54,153 bases of DNA from Pseudooceanicola sp. (GTDB lineage: Bacteria; Pseudomonadota; Alphaproteobacteria; Rhodobacterales; Rhodobacteraceae): contig PAPR01000014.1 in assembly GCA_002709085.1 (NCBI GenBank), positions 1 to 54,153 on the forward strand, read 5' to 3'. This document shows, in pieces, positions 17,493-25,487 of the stretch. Each line of letters opens with the position of its first letter. The stretch's first letter is position 1. The translations under genes and the position numbers were made by a program. A model generated the notes under the pieces. That model saw only the letters and a program-made list of their open reading frames with translations, was not told the origin of the DNA and made no database searches.

Positions 17493-18632
17493 TCATGCCG
17501 TCACCATCTGACGCGCCACGATCAGGCGCATGATCTCGTTCGTCCCTTCGAGAATCTCATGCACGCGCAGATCACGCACCAGCTTTTCGATGCCGTAGTC
17601 CGCGAGATAGCCGTAGCCGCCGTGCAGTTGCAGACATTGGTTGACCACCTTCGATCCGGTCTCGGTGACAAAAGCCTTGGCCATGGCGCAGAACTTGGTG
17701 GCATCAGGTGCGCCTTGGTCCAGCTTCCAGGCGGCCTGACGCAGGAATGTCCGCGCGGCCTGTAGCTCTATCTCCATGTCAGCCAGTTTGAATTGCAGCG
17801 CCTGGAACTGGTTGATCGATTGTCCAAAGGCCTGGCGTTCCGCCATATAAGTCAGCGTCTGGGTCAGTGCCGATTGCGCCGCGCCCAGCGAACAGGCCGA
17901 GATGTTCAATCGGCCTCCATCCAACCCCATCATCGCATAAGTGAAACCTTTACCCTCTTCGCCGATGAGATTCCCGGCCAAAACATCGCAATCGTCAAAT
18001 TGGACCTGGCGTGTCGGCTGGCTTTTCCACCCCATCTTTTCCTCCAGGGCGCCAAAGGACAGGCCGGGGCTCTTGTCCTCGACGTAGATCGTGGAGACGC
18101 CCTTGGGCCCCGCGTCGCCGCTGCGCGCCATGACCACATATCCGTCCGAATATCCGCCGCCCGAGATGAATGCCTTGGTCCCGTTCAGCCGGTAGCCGTC
18201 ATTCGTACGCTCGGCACGGGTCTTCAACGCAGCCGCGTCCGATCCAGCGCCCGGTTCCGTCAGGCAGTAGGACAGGACGGTCCGCAGGGACGCCGCGCCG
18301 GGCAGGACCCGGTCGCGCAACTCCGGACTGGCAAAGCTGTCGATCATCTTGGCGCACATATTGTGGATCGACAAAAAGGCCGCGACCGAGGGGCAGGCCA
18401 TGGACAGGGCCTCGAACACCAGCGTCGCGTCCAGCCGACCGAGGCCCGCGCCGCCGTTCTCTTCGCTGACGTAAAGCCCGCCGAACCCCAGTTCGCCGAC
18501 GGCGAGCCACAGGTCCTTGGGGATCAACCCTTCGGCCTCCCAGGTGCGGGCGTGGGGCGCGATCTGCTCCTGGCCAAAGTTATGCGCCAGGTCAAAAATG
18601 GCCCGTTGTTCTTCGCTTAGGGCAAAATCCAT
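17493..18632 (-). CDS. Isobutyryl-CoA dehydrogenase-type acyl-CoA dehydrogenase
   Basis: FAD-dependent acyl-CoA dehydrogenase of 379 aa, predicted to turn isobutyryl-CoA into methacrylyl-CoA. It starts MDFALSEEQRAIFDLAHNFG after GAGGAGGCGAAC; the 27-residue upstream extension was rejected. Family motifs are CLTEPGAGSDAAALKTRAER, LNGTKAFISGGGYSDGY, LQLHGGYGYLADYGIEKLVR and HEILEGTNEIMR, where the Glu after LEG aligns with the region of the catalytic base in short-chain ACADs. Assignment to isobutyryl-CoA rests mainly on the operon with HIBCH and mmsB. 2-Methylbutyryl-CoA is an alternative substrate. Confidence 0.88.
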   Translation of the reverse strand: MDFALSEEQRAIFDLAHNFGQEQIAPHARTWEAEGLIPKDLWLAVGELGFGGLYVSEENGGAGLGRLDATLVFEALSMACPSVAAFLSIHNMCAKMIDSFASPELRDRVLPGAASLRTVLSYCLTEPGAGSDAAALKTRAERTNDGYRLNGTKAFISGGGYSDGYVVMARSGDAGPKGVSTIYVEDKSPGLSFGALEEKMGWKSQPTRQVQFDDCDVLAGNLIGEEGKGFTYAMMGLDGGRLNISACSLGAAQSALTQTLTYMAERQAFGQSINQFQALQFKLADMEIELQAARTFLRQAAWKLDQGAPDATKFCAMAKAFVTETGSKVVNQCLQLHGGYGYLADYGIEKLVRDLRVHEILEGTNEIMRLIVARQMVTA

Positions 18633-18794
18633 GTTCGCCTCCTCAATGTCATGATATCTGCCGCACGGGATGGCGCATTTGTGCCATGGCGGCGTGTCCC
18701 GCTGTGTCTGCAACGGCCGGGGCTGCGTGCTTGCCTGTCGCCGGTTTTGCGACGCCTGCTCCTAGCGCGAGGCCTACCTTTGTTGCGACGCCTC

Positions 18795-19211
18795 TCAGGC
18801 GGTGATCGGCAGGTCGACAATGCGCCGATGGCTGAGACCAAGCATGTGCAGCGCCTGTTCTTCGTCCTGCGTGACCCGTGCGACAACCGCATCCAGACCG
18901 TCCCAAGATTTCAGGACGATCTGAGCCATCATCAGGCCGACCTTTGTCGGCGCGTAATAGACCATCATCGTCTTGTCGAGACCGGCAGAGAAGGACGCGG
19001 CCTTGTGGGCCTGCGCCTTCATCAGCTCGACAAAATTCCGCTCGTAGTCGTCGATCTCCGAGAGGTCGACCAGATGCTTTTGATCGAACCGGAATCCCGG
19101 GTCGGCCGCATAGCTGGCAACGGCGCTGAGCGTTTCTTCCAACCGGACGACCCCGCGATATCGGACATAGACAAGGCCGAGATCGTTCATGATCGTAAAG
19201 GTCACAGGCAT
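18795..19211 (-). CDS. Conserved hypothetical protein, 138 aa
   Basis: Not recognised as a named family. The protein starts MPVTFTIMNDLGLVYVRYRG; an 18-residue in-frame extension has no matching character. It is soluble, with no signal peptide or membrane helix. The pattern of an early beta-strand (GLVYVRYRG), a helix (LEETLSAVASYA), then HLVDLSEIDDYERN and a late VDLPI is reminiscent of SpoIIAA/STAS-like alpha-beta proteins, but this is only an impression. It lies between the acyl-CoA dehydrogenase and mmsA, on the same strand. It may be a passenger or a regulator within the valine cluster. Confidence 0.6.
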   Translation of the reverse strand: MPVTFTIMNDLGLVYVRYRGVVRLEETLSAVASYAADPGFRFDQKHLVDLSEIDDYERNFVELMKAQAHKAASFSAGLDKTMMVYYAPTKVGLMMAQIVLKSWDGLDAVVARVTQDEEQALHMLGLSHRRIVDLPITA

Positions 19212-19322
19212 TAAATAAGGGTCCCTGAGGAGGTGCCGCGGGCGGCGTTCTCCTACAGTGATCATATTTGCGACTTTCGATCAACATGCTGGGTATACAG
19301 GATTACTTTAGTTTACCTAAGG

Positions 19323-20822
19323 TCAATCCATCGCCTTGAAGTGGAACTCTCCGCCATCCTTCAGTCCCGAGGGCCAGCGCGCGGTCACAGTCTTGGTTCG
19401 CGTGTAGAACTTGAAGGCGTCGGGGCCGTGCTGGTTGAGATCGCCAAAGGCCGATTTCTTCCAGCCGCCAAAGGTGTGATAGGCCAGCGGCACCGGGATC
19501 GGCACGTTCACCCCGATCATGCCCACGTTGATACGGTTCGCGAAATCGCGTGCCGTGTCGCCATCGCGGGTGAAGATGGCGGTGCCGTTGCCGTATTCAT
19601 GATCCATCGCGTAGCCGAGCGCCTCTTCGTAGCTTTGCGCGCGGACGGTTGACAGCACAGGGCCAAAGATCTCGGTCTTGTAGATGTCCATGTCGGTGGT
19701 CACATTGTCGAAAAGATGCGCGCCGACGAAAAAGCCGTCCTCATAGCCCTGCAGATTGAAGTCCCGGCCATCGACGACCAGCTTCGCACCCTGGTCGACG
19801 CCGCTCTGCACGAGACGCAGGATGTTTTCCTTGGCGGCCTTGGTCACGACGGGGCCGTAGTCGACGTCATTGCCGGCGGTGTAGGGGCCGACCTTAAGCT
19901 TTTCGATCCGGGGGACCAGCTTTTCGATCAGCCGGTCGGCGGTTTCATCACCGACGGGCACCGCGACCGAAATCGCCATGCAACGTTCACCAGCCGCGCC
20001 GTAGCCAGCGCCGACCAGTGCATCCGCCGCCTGATCCATATCGGCGTCCGGCATGATGATCATGTGGTTCTTTGCGCCGCCAAAGCATTGCACGCGCTTG
20101 CCGTTCGCACAGCCCCGACCGTAGATGTATTCCGCGATCGGAGTCGAGCCGACGAAGCCGATCGACTGGATCACCGGATGATCGAGGATCGCATCGACCG
20201 CGCCCTTGTCGCCGTTCACGACCTGCAAGATACCTTTGGGCAGGCCAGCCTCTTCGAAGAGCTCTGCCAGCATCAGCGGGACCGAAGGATCACGCTCGGA
20301 CGGTTTGAGGATAAAGGCGTTGCCGCAGGCGATGGCGGGGGCGAACATCCACATCGGGATCATCGCGGGAAAGTTGAACGGAGTGATTCCGGCGGTGACG
20401 CCAAGCGCCTGCCGCATGGAATAGAGGTCGATGCCCGGCCCGGCGCTGTCGGTATATTCACCTTTCAGCAACTGGGGCGCGCCAATGCAGTATTCCACGA
20501 CTTCGAGGCCGCGCTGCACGTCACCGGCGGCATCGGGAAGGGTTTTGCCGTGCTCGCGGCTGAGCGCTTCGGCCAGCTTGTCCATATCCCGGTTCAGGAG
20601 GTCGACGAACTTCATCAACACGCGCGCGCGGCGCTGCGGGTTGACGGCGGCCCATGCGGGCTGTGCCTTGGCCGCGACGTCGACCGCGCGGTTCAATTCC
20701 TCAACAGAGGCAAGCGGGGCGCGCGCCTGCACTTCGCCTGTTGCAGGGTTCATCACATCGGCAAAACGGCCAGAGATGCCGGCGACATGTTCGCCGTTGA
20801 TATAGTGGGTCAGGTCTTGCAT
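19323..20822 (-). CDS. mmsA: Methylmalonate-semialdehyde dehydrogenase (CoA-acylating)
   Basis: NAD- and CoA-dependent aldehyde dehydrogenase that converts methylmalonate semialdehyde to propionyl-CoA, the last step of the valine path encoded here. The 499-aa chain begins MQDLTHYINGEHVAG after CCGGAGGATCCCGCA; the 37-residue upstream extension was rejected. Hallmarks are GITPFNFPAMIPMWMFAPAI, FVGSTPIAEYIYGRG (NAD site) and GYGAAGERCMAISVAVPVG with the catalytic Cys. The ERCMA context and the N-terminal NGEHV segment are typical of MmsA. Divergent from a LysR gene with a 105-bp shared control region. Confidence 0.95.
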   Translation of the reverse strand: MQDLTHYINGEHVAGISGRFADVMNPATGEVQARAPLASVEELNRAVDVAAKAQPAWAAVNPQRRARVLMKFVDLLNRDMDKLAEALSREHGKTLPDAAGDVQRGLEVVEYCIGAPQLLKGEYTDSAGPGIDLYSMRQALGVTAGITPFNFPAMIPMWMFAPAIACGNAFILKPSERDPSVPLMLAELFEEAGLPKGILQVVNGDKGAVDAILDHPVIQSIGFVGSTPIAEYIYGRGCANGKRVQCFGGAKNHMIIMPDADMDQAADALVGAGYGAAGERCMAISVAVPVGDETADRLIEKLVPRIEKLKVGPYTAGNDVDYGPVVTKAAKENILRLVQSGVDQGAKLVVDGRDFNLQGYEDGFFVGAHLFDNVTTDMDIYKTEIFGPVLSTVRAQSYEEALGYAMDHEYGNGTAIFTRDGDTARDFANRINVGMIGVNVPIPVPLAYHTFGGWKKSAFGDLNQHGPDAFKFYTRTKTVTARWPSGLKDGGEFHFKAMD

Positions 20823-20899
20823 TGCGGGATCCTCCGGTTGCTTGCGCGCAGGATAGCGTTGCGGTTTTGCGCCTGAAAGGGGAAATAGGGCAAAGAGGT

Positions 20900-20915
20900 T
20901 TTGCAAAAATGCAAA
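20900..20915. promoter_or_regulatory. Inverted repeat, candidate LysR operator between mmsA and its regulator
   Basis: TTTGC-AAAAAT-GCAAA is a perfect 5-bp inverted repeat with a 6-bp AT-rich centre, of the T-Nx-A type bound by LysR regulators. It lies 78 bp upstream of mmsA and 13 bp before the LysR ATG, so it could serve both autoregulation and mmsA control. Confidence 0.45.
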
Positions 20916-20927
20916 GGGGGCGCTGCG

Positions 20928-21878
20928 ATGCAATGGGATGACCTGCGAATTTTTCTGTCAGTGGCGCGCGAGGAAAGCCTGTCGGCGGCGGGTCGCGAGT
21001 TGAGGGTCGACCCGGCGACGGTCGGGCGGCGCGTTGCCCGGCTGGAAGAACAGATCGGCGCCGCGCTCTTTGCGAAATCGCCGCAAGGCTATGCGCTGAC
21101 CGATGCCGGGCAGCGTCTGCTGGATCACGCGATCCGGGCGGAACAGGCGGTTCTGGCCGCGCGCGAGGATATCGCGGGGCAGGCGGGTCGCTTGTCCGGG
21201 CAAATCCGGATCGGGGCGCCGGACGGGGTGGCGAATTTCCTCTTGCCCCAGGTCTGTGCCGCTATTCTGGATGCCAACCCCGATCTCGATGTGCAAATTG
21301 TGGCCCTGCCGCGCCTGTTCAACCTGACCCGACGCGAAGCCGATCTTGCCGTGACAGTCAGCCCACCGACCGCCGGCCGGTTGCTGGTTCACAAGATCAG
21401 CGACTATCACCTGCATCTTGCCGCTTCGACGGCCTATCTGGCGCGGCGGCCCGACCTGCGCAGGTTGCGGGACCTTCGGGATCATAGGGTCATCGGCTAT
21501 ATTCCCGACATGATCTTTGACAAGGAGCTCGACTACCTCGGCGAGATTCACGAAGGCCGGGTCTCCCTGGCCTCAAACTCGGTCCTCGTGCAGCTGAACT
21601 GGCTGCGACAGGGGGCAGGGGTGGGCATCGTTCATGATTTCGCTCTGCCCGCCGCGCCAGAGCTACGCCGCGTTCTCACCGAACAGATCTCGCTGACCCG
21701 TGGTTTCTATCTCGTGCGGCATCAGGATGACGCCCGGCTGGAGCGTATGAACCGTTTTGCCGCTTTGTTAAGCGACGGTGTCCGCCAAGAAGTCGCCCGG
21801 CTTGAAGGCAAACTTGACAAAATGTCGCAGTCGGCGGACGCTGAAGGGCAGAAAAGCCAGAAGGAAGACCGGCGATGA
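20928..21878 (+). CDS. LysR-family transcriptional regulator of the mms region
   Basis: A 316-aa protein with a winged helix-turn-helix (about residues 4-62: QWDDLRIFLSVAREESLSA, then RELRVDPATVGRRVARLEEQ) and a LysR substrate domain (about 90-295). The ATG at 20928 gives the family start MQWDDLRIFL; an upstream start adding nine residues was rejected. Its divergence from mmsA suggests control of methylmalonate-semialdehyde dehydrogenase or the whole valine set, by context only. The acidic, Gln/Lys-rich tail after residue 298 is dispensable-looking. Its stop overlaps the CBS gene (ATGA), so the two are co-translated. Confidence 0.88.
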   Translation: MQWDDLRIFLSVAREESLSAAGRELRVDPATVGRRVARLEEQIGAALFAKSPQGYALTDAGQRLLDHAIRAEQAVLAAREDIAGQAGRLSGQIRIGAPDGVANFLLPQVCAAILDANPDLDVQIVALPRLFNLTRREADLAVTVSPPTAGRLLVHKISDYHLHLAASTAYLARRPDLRRLRDLRDHRVIGYIPDMIFDKELDYLGEIHEGRVSLASNSVLVQLNWLRQGAGVGIVHDFALPAAPELRRVLTEQISLTRGFYLVRHQDDARLERMNRFAALLSDGVRQEVARLEGKLDKMSQSADAEGQKSQKEDRR

Positions 21879-22309
21879 TCGTTCAGCAAATCCTCACCTC
21901 CAAGGGCAACGACAACGTAGTGACAGTGTCACCCGACCTCTCGATCACCGAGGTTGCCAAGATATTGACGCAGAACCGGATCGGGGGGGTGGTCGTTTCA
22001 TCGGGCGGGGATACCGCTGAGGGGATCCTGTCCGAGCGGGACATCGTCCGCGCATTGGCCAATCGCGGACCCGATATCATGCAGGAGAATGCGAATGCTC
22101 TGATGACCCGCGATCCGACCTGCTGTCAGCGCCGCGACACGGCTGATCAAGTGCTGCGCAAGATGACAGACGGGCGATTCCGTCATATGCCGGTCGTCGA
22201 GGACGGCAAGCTGATCGGCATCGTCACCATCGGGGATGTGGTCAAGGCGCGATTGAACGAACTCTCCATGGAGCGCGACGCCTTGGAGGGAATGATCGCA
22301 GGCCATTGA
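21875..22309 (+). CDS. CBS-domain pair protein
   Basis: A 144-aa stand-alone Bateman module with two CBS domains (about 8-65 and 78-135). Recognisable elements are VTVSPDLSITEVAKILTQNR, GGVVVSSGGDTAEGILSERD and RHMPVVEDGKLIGIVTIGDV. Such modules bind adenosyl ligands (AMP, ATP, SAM) and either regulate partner proteins or sense energy state. The partner is not evident. It is coupled to the LysR gene through an ATGA overlap, so expression of sensor and regulator is linked. Confidence 0.9.
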   Translation: MIVQQILTSKGNDNVVTVSPDLSITEVAKILTQNRIGGVVVSSGGDTAEGILSERDIVRALANRGPDIMQENANALMTRDPTCCQRRDTADQVLRKMTDGRFRHMPVVEDGKLIGIVTIGDVVKARLNELSMERDALEGMIAGH

Positions 22310-22400
22310 GAGGGCTCCGGCCCCTTGGGACCTCTTGCGACACCGGGACCGAAAACTCCGCTCATTCGGACACAAATGTATTGAATCCGCGCAATTACGA

Positions 22401-22430
22401 TTGTGGCCTTGCATTCAGGCGCGCGATAAT
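22401..22430 (+). promoter_or_regulatory. coaD: Candidate sigma-70 promoter of coaD
   Basis: TTGTGG (22401-22406) and GATAAT (22425-22430) are separated by 18 bp and end 37 bp before the coaD ATG. The -10 match is 5 of 6 with TATAAT. Confidence 0.35.
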
Positions 22431-22467
22431 GTTGCGTGCGCCGAACCCGCGATGACGAGAGGACGCC

Positions 22468-22962
22468 ATGCGCATCGGACTATACCCCGGCACATTTGAC
22501 CCGATCACCCTTGGACATGTTGACATCATCCGTCGCGCCTCCGCTCTTGTGGACAGGCTCGTGATCGGTGTGGCAATCAACCGCGACAAGGGTCCGCTGT
22601 TCAATCTCGAAGAGCGCGTCGAGATGATCGAGGTGGAATGCGCCAAGCTTTCCGAGGAAACTGGGACTGAAATTGTTGTCCATCCCTTTGAAAATCTGCT
22701 GATCCATTGTGCCCGCGATGTCGGCGCCAATCTGATTGTGCGGGGCCTGCGCGCCGTGGCTGATTTCGAATACGAATATCAGATGGTCGGCATGAACCGG
22801 TCCCTCGACAATTCAGTCGAGACCGTCTTTCTGATGGCCGATGCCAAGCATCAGGCCATCGCCTCCAAGCTGGTCAAGGAAATCTGTCGGCTGGATGGGG
22901 ATGTGCGCAAGTTCGTCCCGCCTGCGGTCAACGATAAACTTCGGGCGAAGCTCGGGAAATAA
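22468..22962 (+). CDS. coaD: Phosphopantetheine adenylyltransferase
   Basis: Adds AMP to 4'-phosphopantetheine, giving dephospho-CoA in CoA synthesis. The 164-aa length is typical. The nucleotidyltransferase motif YPGTFDPITLGHVDIIRRA has the T/HxGH signature. IVRGLRAVADFEYEYQM is the conserved CoaD block, and the usual late motif appears here as AIASKLVKEI. The start follows GACGAGAGGACGCC. Its last 35 bp overlap the tail of the convergent alpha/beta hydrolase gene. Confidence 0.95.
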   Translation: MRIGLYPGTFDPITLGHVDIIRRASALVDRLVIGVAINRDKGPLFNLEERVEMIEVECAKLSEETGTEIVVHPFENLLIHCARDVGANLIVRGLRAVADFEYEYQMVGMNRSLDNSVETVFLMADAKHQAIASKLVKEICRLDGDVRKFVPPAVNDKLRAKLGK

Positions 22963-23929
22963 ACTTCCGGTCCTTCATCGCCTCGGCGGCGCGGCGAATA
23001 AAGGTCGCGCTGTCGTCAACCTGTGTCACGGGCAGCATGTGTCCGCCTTCGACAGTGGTCAGGCCGATTTGCGGATAGCGACGCACCAGTACATCGCCGT
23101 GAAGCTCAGGGTCGAGGATCCGGTCGTCGCGACCGAACAGGACCCGCACAGGTACCGCCAGTTTAGCGTAATCGCGTGCCATTCCCGCCAGATCATCGCC
23201 CGAGGCCACGAAATCCCGGCTGGCGTTGTAAAACGCCTGAGGGCGCAGCGTCAGCAACCCCCCGCCACGCACAGCGAATTCCGGCGGAATCTCGTCCGGG
23301 CCGAAAACCTCCTGAGTGACGGGTTCGGGGTGGCGGATCATGTGCGGCACGGCCACCGTCCAACTGATCAGCCGTCGGTAGATGTCGGCATTGATTCGAT
23401 AATCGGCAAAGAGCGCCGGTCCATCGTCCTTCAACGGCAAGGCGAGCGGAGCCAGCAGGGCCAGTCCACGCAGCAAGTCCGGTTTGTCCAGTGCCAGGGC
23501 CAGCGCCACCGCGCCGCCGAGCGAATGACCGACGACCAGCGGGTTCTCGATCTCCAGCTTTTCAATGGCTTCGGCGATCTGGCGGGCCTGGGCACGCACA
23601 TTGGCGGGCGCAATGGCGGGGCGGTCGGAATAGCCTGACCCTGGCCTGTCGATGGCGATGACCCGGAAATCGCGGGCCAGATCGTCGATCAAACCGCAGT
23701 CGAAATTTGCCAGATTACCGCCCAGCCCGTGAATCAGCACGATGGCGGGACCTGTCCCGCAATCCAGGTAATGCAAGCGCCCGGTTGATATCGCGGTAAA
23801 GGCGCCGCGCGGCGGCACGATCTCCTCCACCCGCCGCATCTGGCGATAGGTGAAGATCACGTGTCCGGCGACGACCAGAAGGGCGAGCAGGACAAGAAGG
23901 AGGAGGAATGAGGTCAATAGGTCTGGCAT
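22928..23929 (-). CDS. Membrane-anchored alpha/beta hydrolase
   Basis: A 333-aa protein with an N-terminal membrane segment (about residues 5-27, TSFLLLLVLLALLVVAGHVIF) and an alpha/beta hydrolase domain (about 60-325). The oxyanion motif is IVLIHGLGGNLANFD. The nucleophile elbow is VVGHSLGGAVALA, with Ser in GHSLGG. The acid is in LFGRDDRILDP, and the His is in EGGHMLPV, so the triad is complete. The substrate cannot be predicted; esterase or lipase activity facing the cytoplasm or periplasm is plausible. A 51-residue ORF extension was rejected in favour of MPDLLTSFLLLL. It converges on coaD with overlapping ends. Confidence 0.85.
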   Translation of the reverse strand: MPDLLTSFLLLLVLLALLVVAGHVIFTYRQMRRVEEIVPPRGAFTAISTGRLHYLDCGTGPAIVLIHGLGGNLANFDCGLIDDLARDFRVIAIDRPGSGYSDRPAIAPANVRAQARQIAEAIEKLEIENPLVVGHSLGGAVALALALDKPDLLRGLALLAPLALPLKDDGPALFADYRINADIYRRLISWTVAVPHMIRHPEPVTQEVFGPDEIPPEFAVRGGGLLTLRPQAFYNASRDFVASGDDLAGMARDYAKLAVPVRVLFGRDDRILDPELHGDVLVRRYPQIGLTTVEGGHMLPVTQVDDSATFIRRAAEAMKDRKFISRASPEVYR

Positions 23930-23957
23930 GATGCTCTTTGCAATGTCAGCCCCTGCC

Positions 23958-24101
23958 TTAGCGCCAAAAGGCGACCCATTCCAGCAGTTCGGCGAATTTC
24001 TGGGCAAGAAACAGGCTGTTGGTCCAGTCGAACATCTGCCAGTCCAGCACCAGCAGTCCCGCCATGATCGCTGCCAGCGCAAAAGCGATGGAGTTCGTCA
24101 T
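23958..24101 (-). CDS. Small single-pass membrane protein, 47 aa
   Basis: The product starts MTNSIAFALAAIMAGLLVLD, forming one transmembrane helix (about residues 4-20), followed by an amphipathic segment FLAQKFAELLEWVAFWR. The start at 24101 follows GAGGGGCATCTG; 28 upstream in-frame residues were rejected as unlike a leader. Proteins with this layout occur next to gap in related organisms as far as I recall, but no function is known. It lies between the hydrolase and gap on the same strand, 28 bp before the hydrolase start. Confidence 0.6.
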   Translation of the reverse strand: MTNSIAFALAAIMAGLLVLDWQMFDWTNSLFLAQKFAELLEWVAFWR

Positions 24102-24218
24102 CAGATGCCCCTCAACTGCCCGACCCCGAGGAACGGTCCCGCGTGTCAGCCCATCGCCTATGCCCGAGAGGCTGGCAGGGATCAAGCCCCGGTGCCGGGC
24201 GCGCGCCAGCCCGACGCC

Positions 24219-25223
24219 TTAGGCGACCAACCGACCCATGGCGGCGGCGACATCGGCCATCCGCGCGGAAAAGCCCCATTCGTTGTCATACCAGGCGAGA
24301 ACGCGAACCAGCCGCTTGCCTGTCACCTTGGTCTGGTCGGGTGCAAAGATCGAGGATTGCTCCGTATGGGTGAAATCAATCGAGACCTTGGGCTCGGGAT
24401 CATAGGACATCACCGCGCCCATCTGTCCGGCGACGGCGGCCTGCACCGCTTCGTTCACATCCGCGACGGTGACGTCCTTCTTGGCGATGAAGGTGAGGTC
24501 TACGGCCGAGACATTCGGGGTCGGCACACGGATCGCGGAGCCGTCCAGTTTGCCCTTGAGGTCCGGCAGCACTTCGCCAAGGGCCAGCGCCGCACCGGTT
24601 GAGGTCGGGATCATCGACATCGCTGCGGCGCGCGCGCGGTAAAGGTCCGAGTGGCGGCGATCCAGCGTCGGCTGATCTCCAGTGTAGGAATGGATCGTTG
24701 TCATGATACCGCTTTCGATCCCGATCGCCTCATTCAGCACCATGGCCAACGGCGCGAGGCAGTTGGTGGTGCAGGACCCGTTGGAGATCATCACGTCATC
24801 GGCCACCAGATCGCGGTGGTTCACCCCGTAAACCACGGTTTTCTGCACGTTCTTGGCCGGGGCGGAAATCAGCACCTTCTTGGCGCCGCGCGACAGGTGG
24901 ACCTTGGCCTTGTCGCCGTCGTTGAACTTGCCGGTGCATTCCAGCACCACGTCACAGCCCGACCAGTCCAGCTCTTCGGGATTATAGGTCGAAAAGACCT
25001 CCATCGGGCCGCGTCCGATGTCCATCGTGTTGCCCGAGACCTTTACTTCGCCGCCGAAACGGCCGTGGACTGAATCGTACCGCAGGAGATGCGCATTGGT
25101 CTCGATCGGGCCGGTCGCGTTCAGTTTGACCACCTGCACGTCGTTGCGCGCCTTCTCCGCGATATGGGCGAGGGTGCAGCGACCGATGCGGCCAAAGCCA
25201 TTAATCCCGAGCGTGACGGTCAT
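24219..25223 (-). CDS. gap: Type I glyceraldehyde-3-phosphate dehydrogenase
   Basis: NAD-dependent oxidation and phosphorylation of glyceraldehyde-3-phosphate, reversible in gluconeogenesis. The 334-aa chain begins TVTLGINGFGRIGRCTLAHI, the NAD-binding Rossmann fold. The catalytic Cys is in SNGSCTTNCLAPLA and the base His in TTIHSYTGDQ. Typical late motifs are IPTSTGAALALGEVLPDLKG and WYDNEWGFSARM. Upstream, before tkt, lie three sites resembling the CceR palindrome, suggesting that gap responds to carbon supply. Confidence 0.96.
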   Translation of the reverse strand: MTVTLGINGFGRIGRCTLAHIAEKARNDVQVVKLNATGPIETNAHLLRYDSVHGRFGGEVKVSGNTMDIGRGPMEVFSTYNPEELDWSGCDVVLECTGKFNDGDKAKVHLSRGAKKVLISAPAKNVQKTVVYGVNHRDLVADDVMISNGSCTTNCLAPLAMVLNEAIGIESGIMTTIHSYTGDQPTLDRRHSDLYRARAAAMSMIPTSTGAALALGEVLPDLKGKLDGSAIRVPTPNVSAVDLTFIAKKDVTVADVNEAVQAAVAGQMGAVMSYDPEPKVSIDFTHTEQSSIFAPDQTKVTGKRLVRVLAWYDNEWGFSARMADVAAAMGRLVA

Positions 25224-25306
25224 GAAGGCAACTCCTGTTTGATTACGCCCGGTCTATAGCGCGAAGCCACCCAAATCTTAAGGGGAAAAGCCATTTCCGC
25301 CCAATG

Positions 25307-25383
25307 TGTTAGCGTTAACTTTCTGAGTTTGCCCTGCGCGGCCGGGATGATGGCGCTAACCCGAAATGACGGTGGCGCTAACA
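25307..25383. promoter_or_regulatory. Three TGTTAGCGCTAACA-like sites between gap and tkt (candidate CceR operators)
   Basis: Three 14-bp sites share a GC-rich core flanked by TAAC. Site 1 at 25307-25320 is TGTTAGCGTTAACT (12 of 14 against the palindrome TGTTAGCGCTAACA). Site 2 at 25348-25361 is TGATGGCGCTAACC (11 of 14). Site 3 at 25370-25383 is CGGTGGCGCTAACA (11 of 14). The palindrome is that reported for CceR, a LacI-family regulator of central carbon metabolism in Rhodobacter-type bacteria. They lie 84-160 bp upstream of the gap start and downstream of tkt. No LacI-type gene is in the window. Confidence 0.6.
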
Positions 25384-25443
25384 TGCTGCGCGGCGGCATT
25401 GCGGGGGAATCACTCGCGCATCGGCGCGAAGAGCGTCGCACCG

Positions 25444-25474
25444 CCGGCCCGCAGTCGTTCAGACCACGGGCCGG
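25444..25474 (-). terminator. tkt: Hairpin just downstream of tkt
   Basis: A perfect 8-bp repeat CCGGCCCG / CGGGCCGG separated by 15 bp, 13 bp after the tkt stop. There is no T-tract on either strand, so termination may need Rho; it may instead protect the mRNA 3' end. Confidence 0.35.
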
Positions 25475-25487
25475 AGTTTGGATTGCC

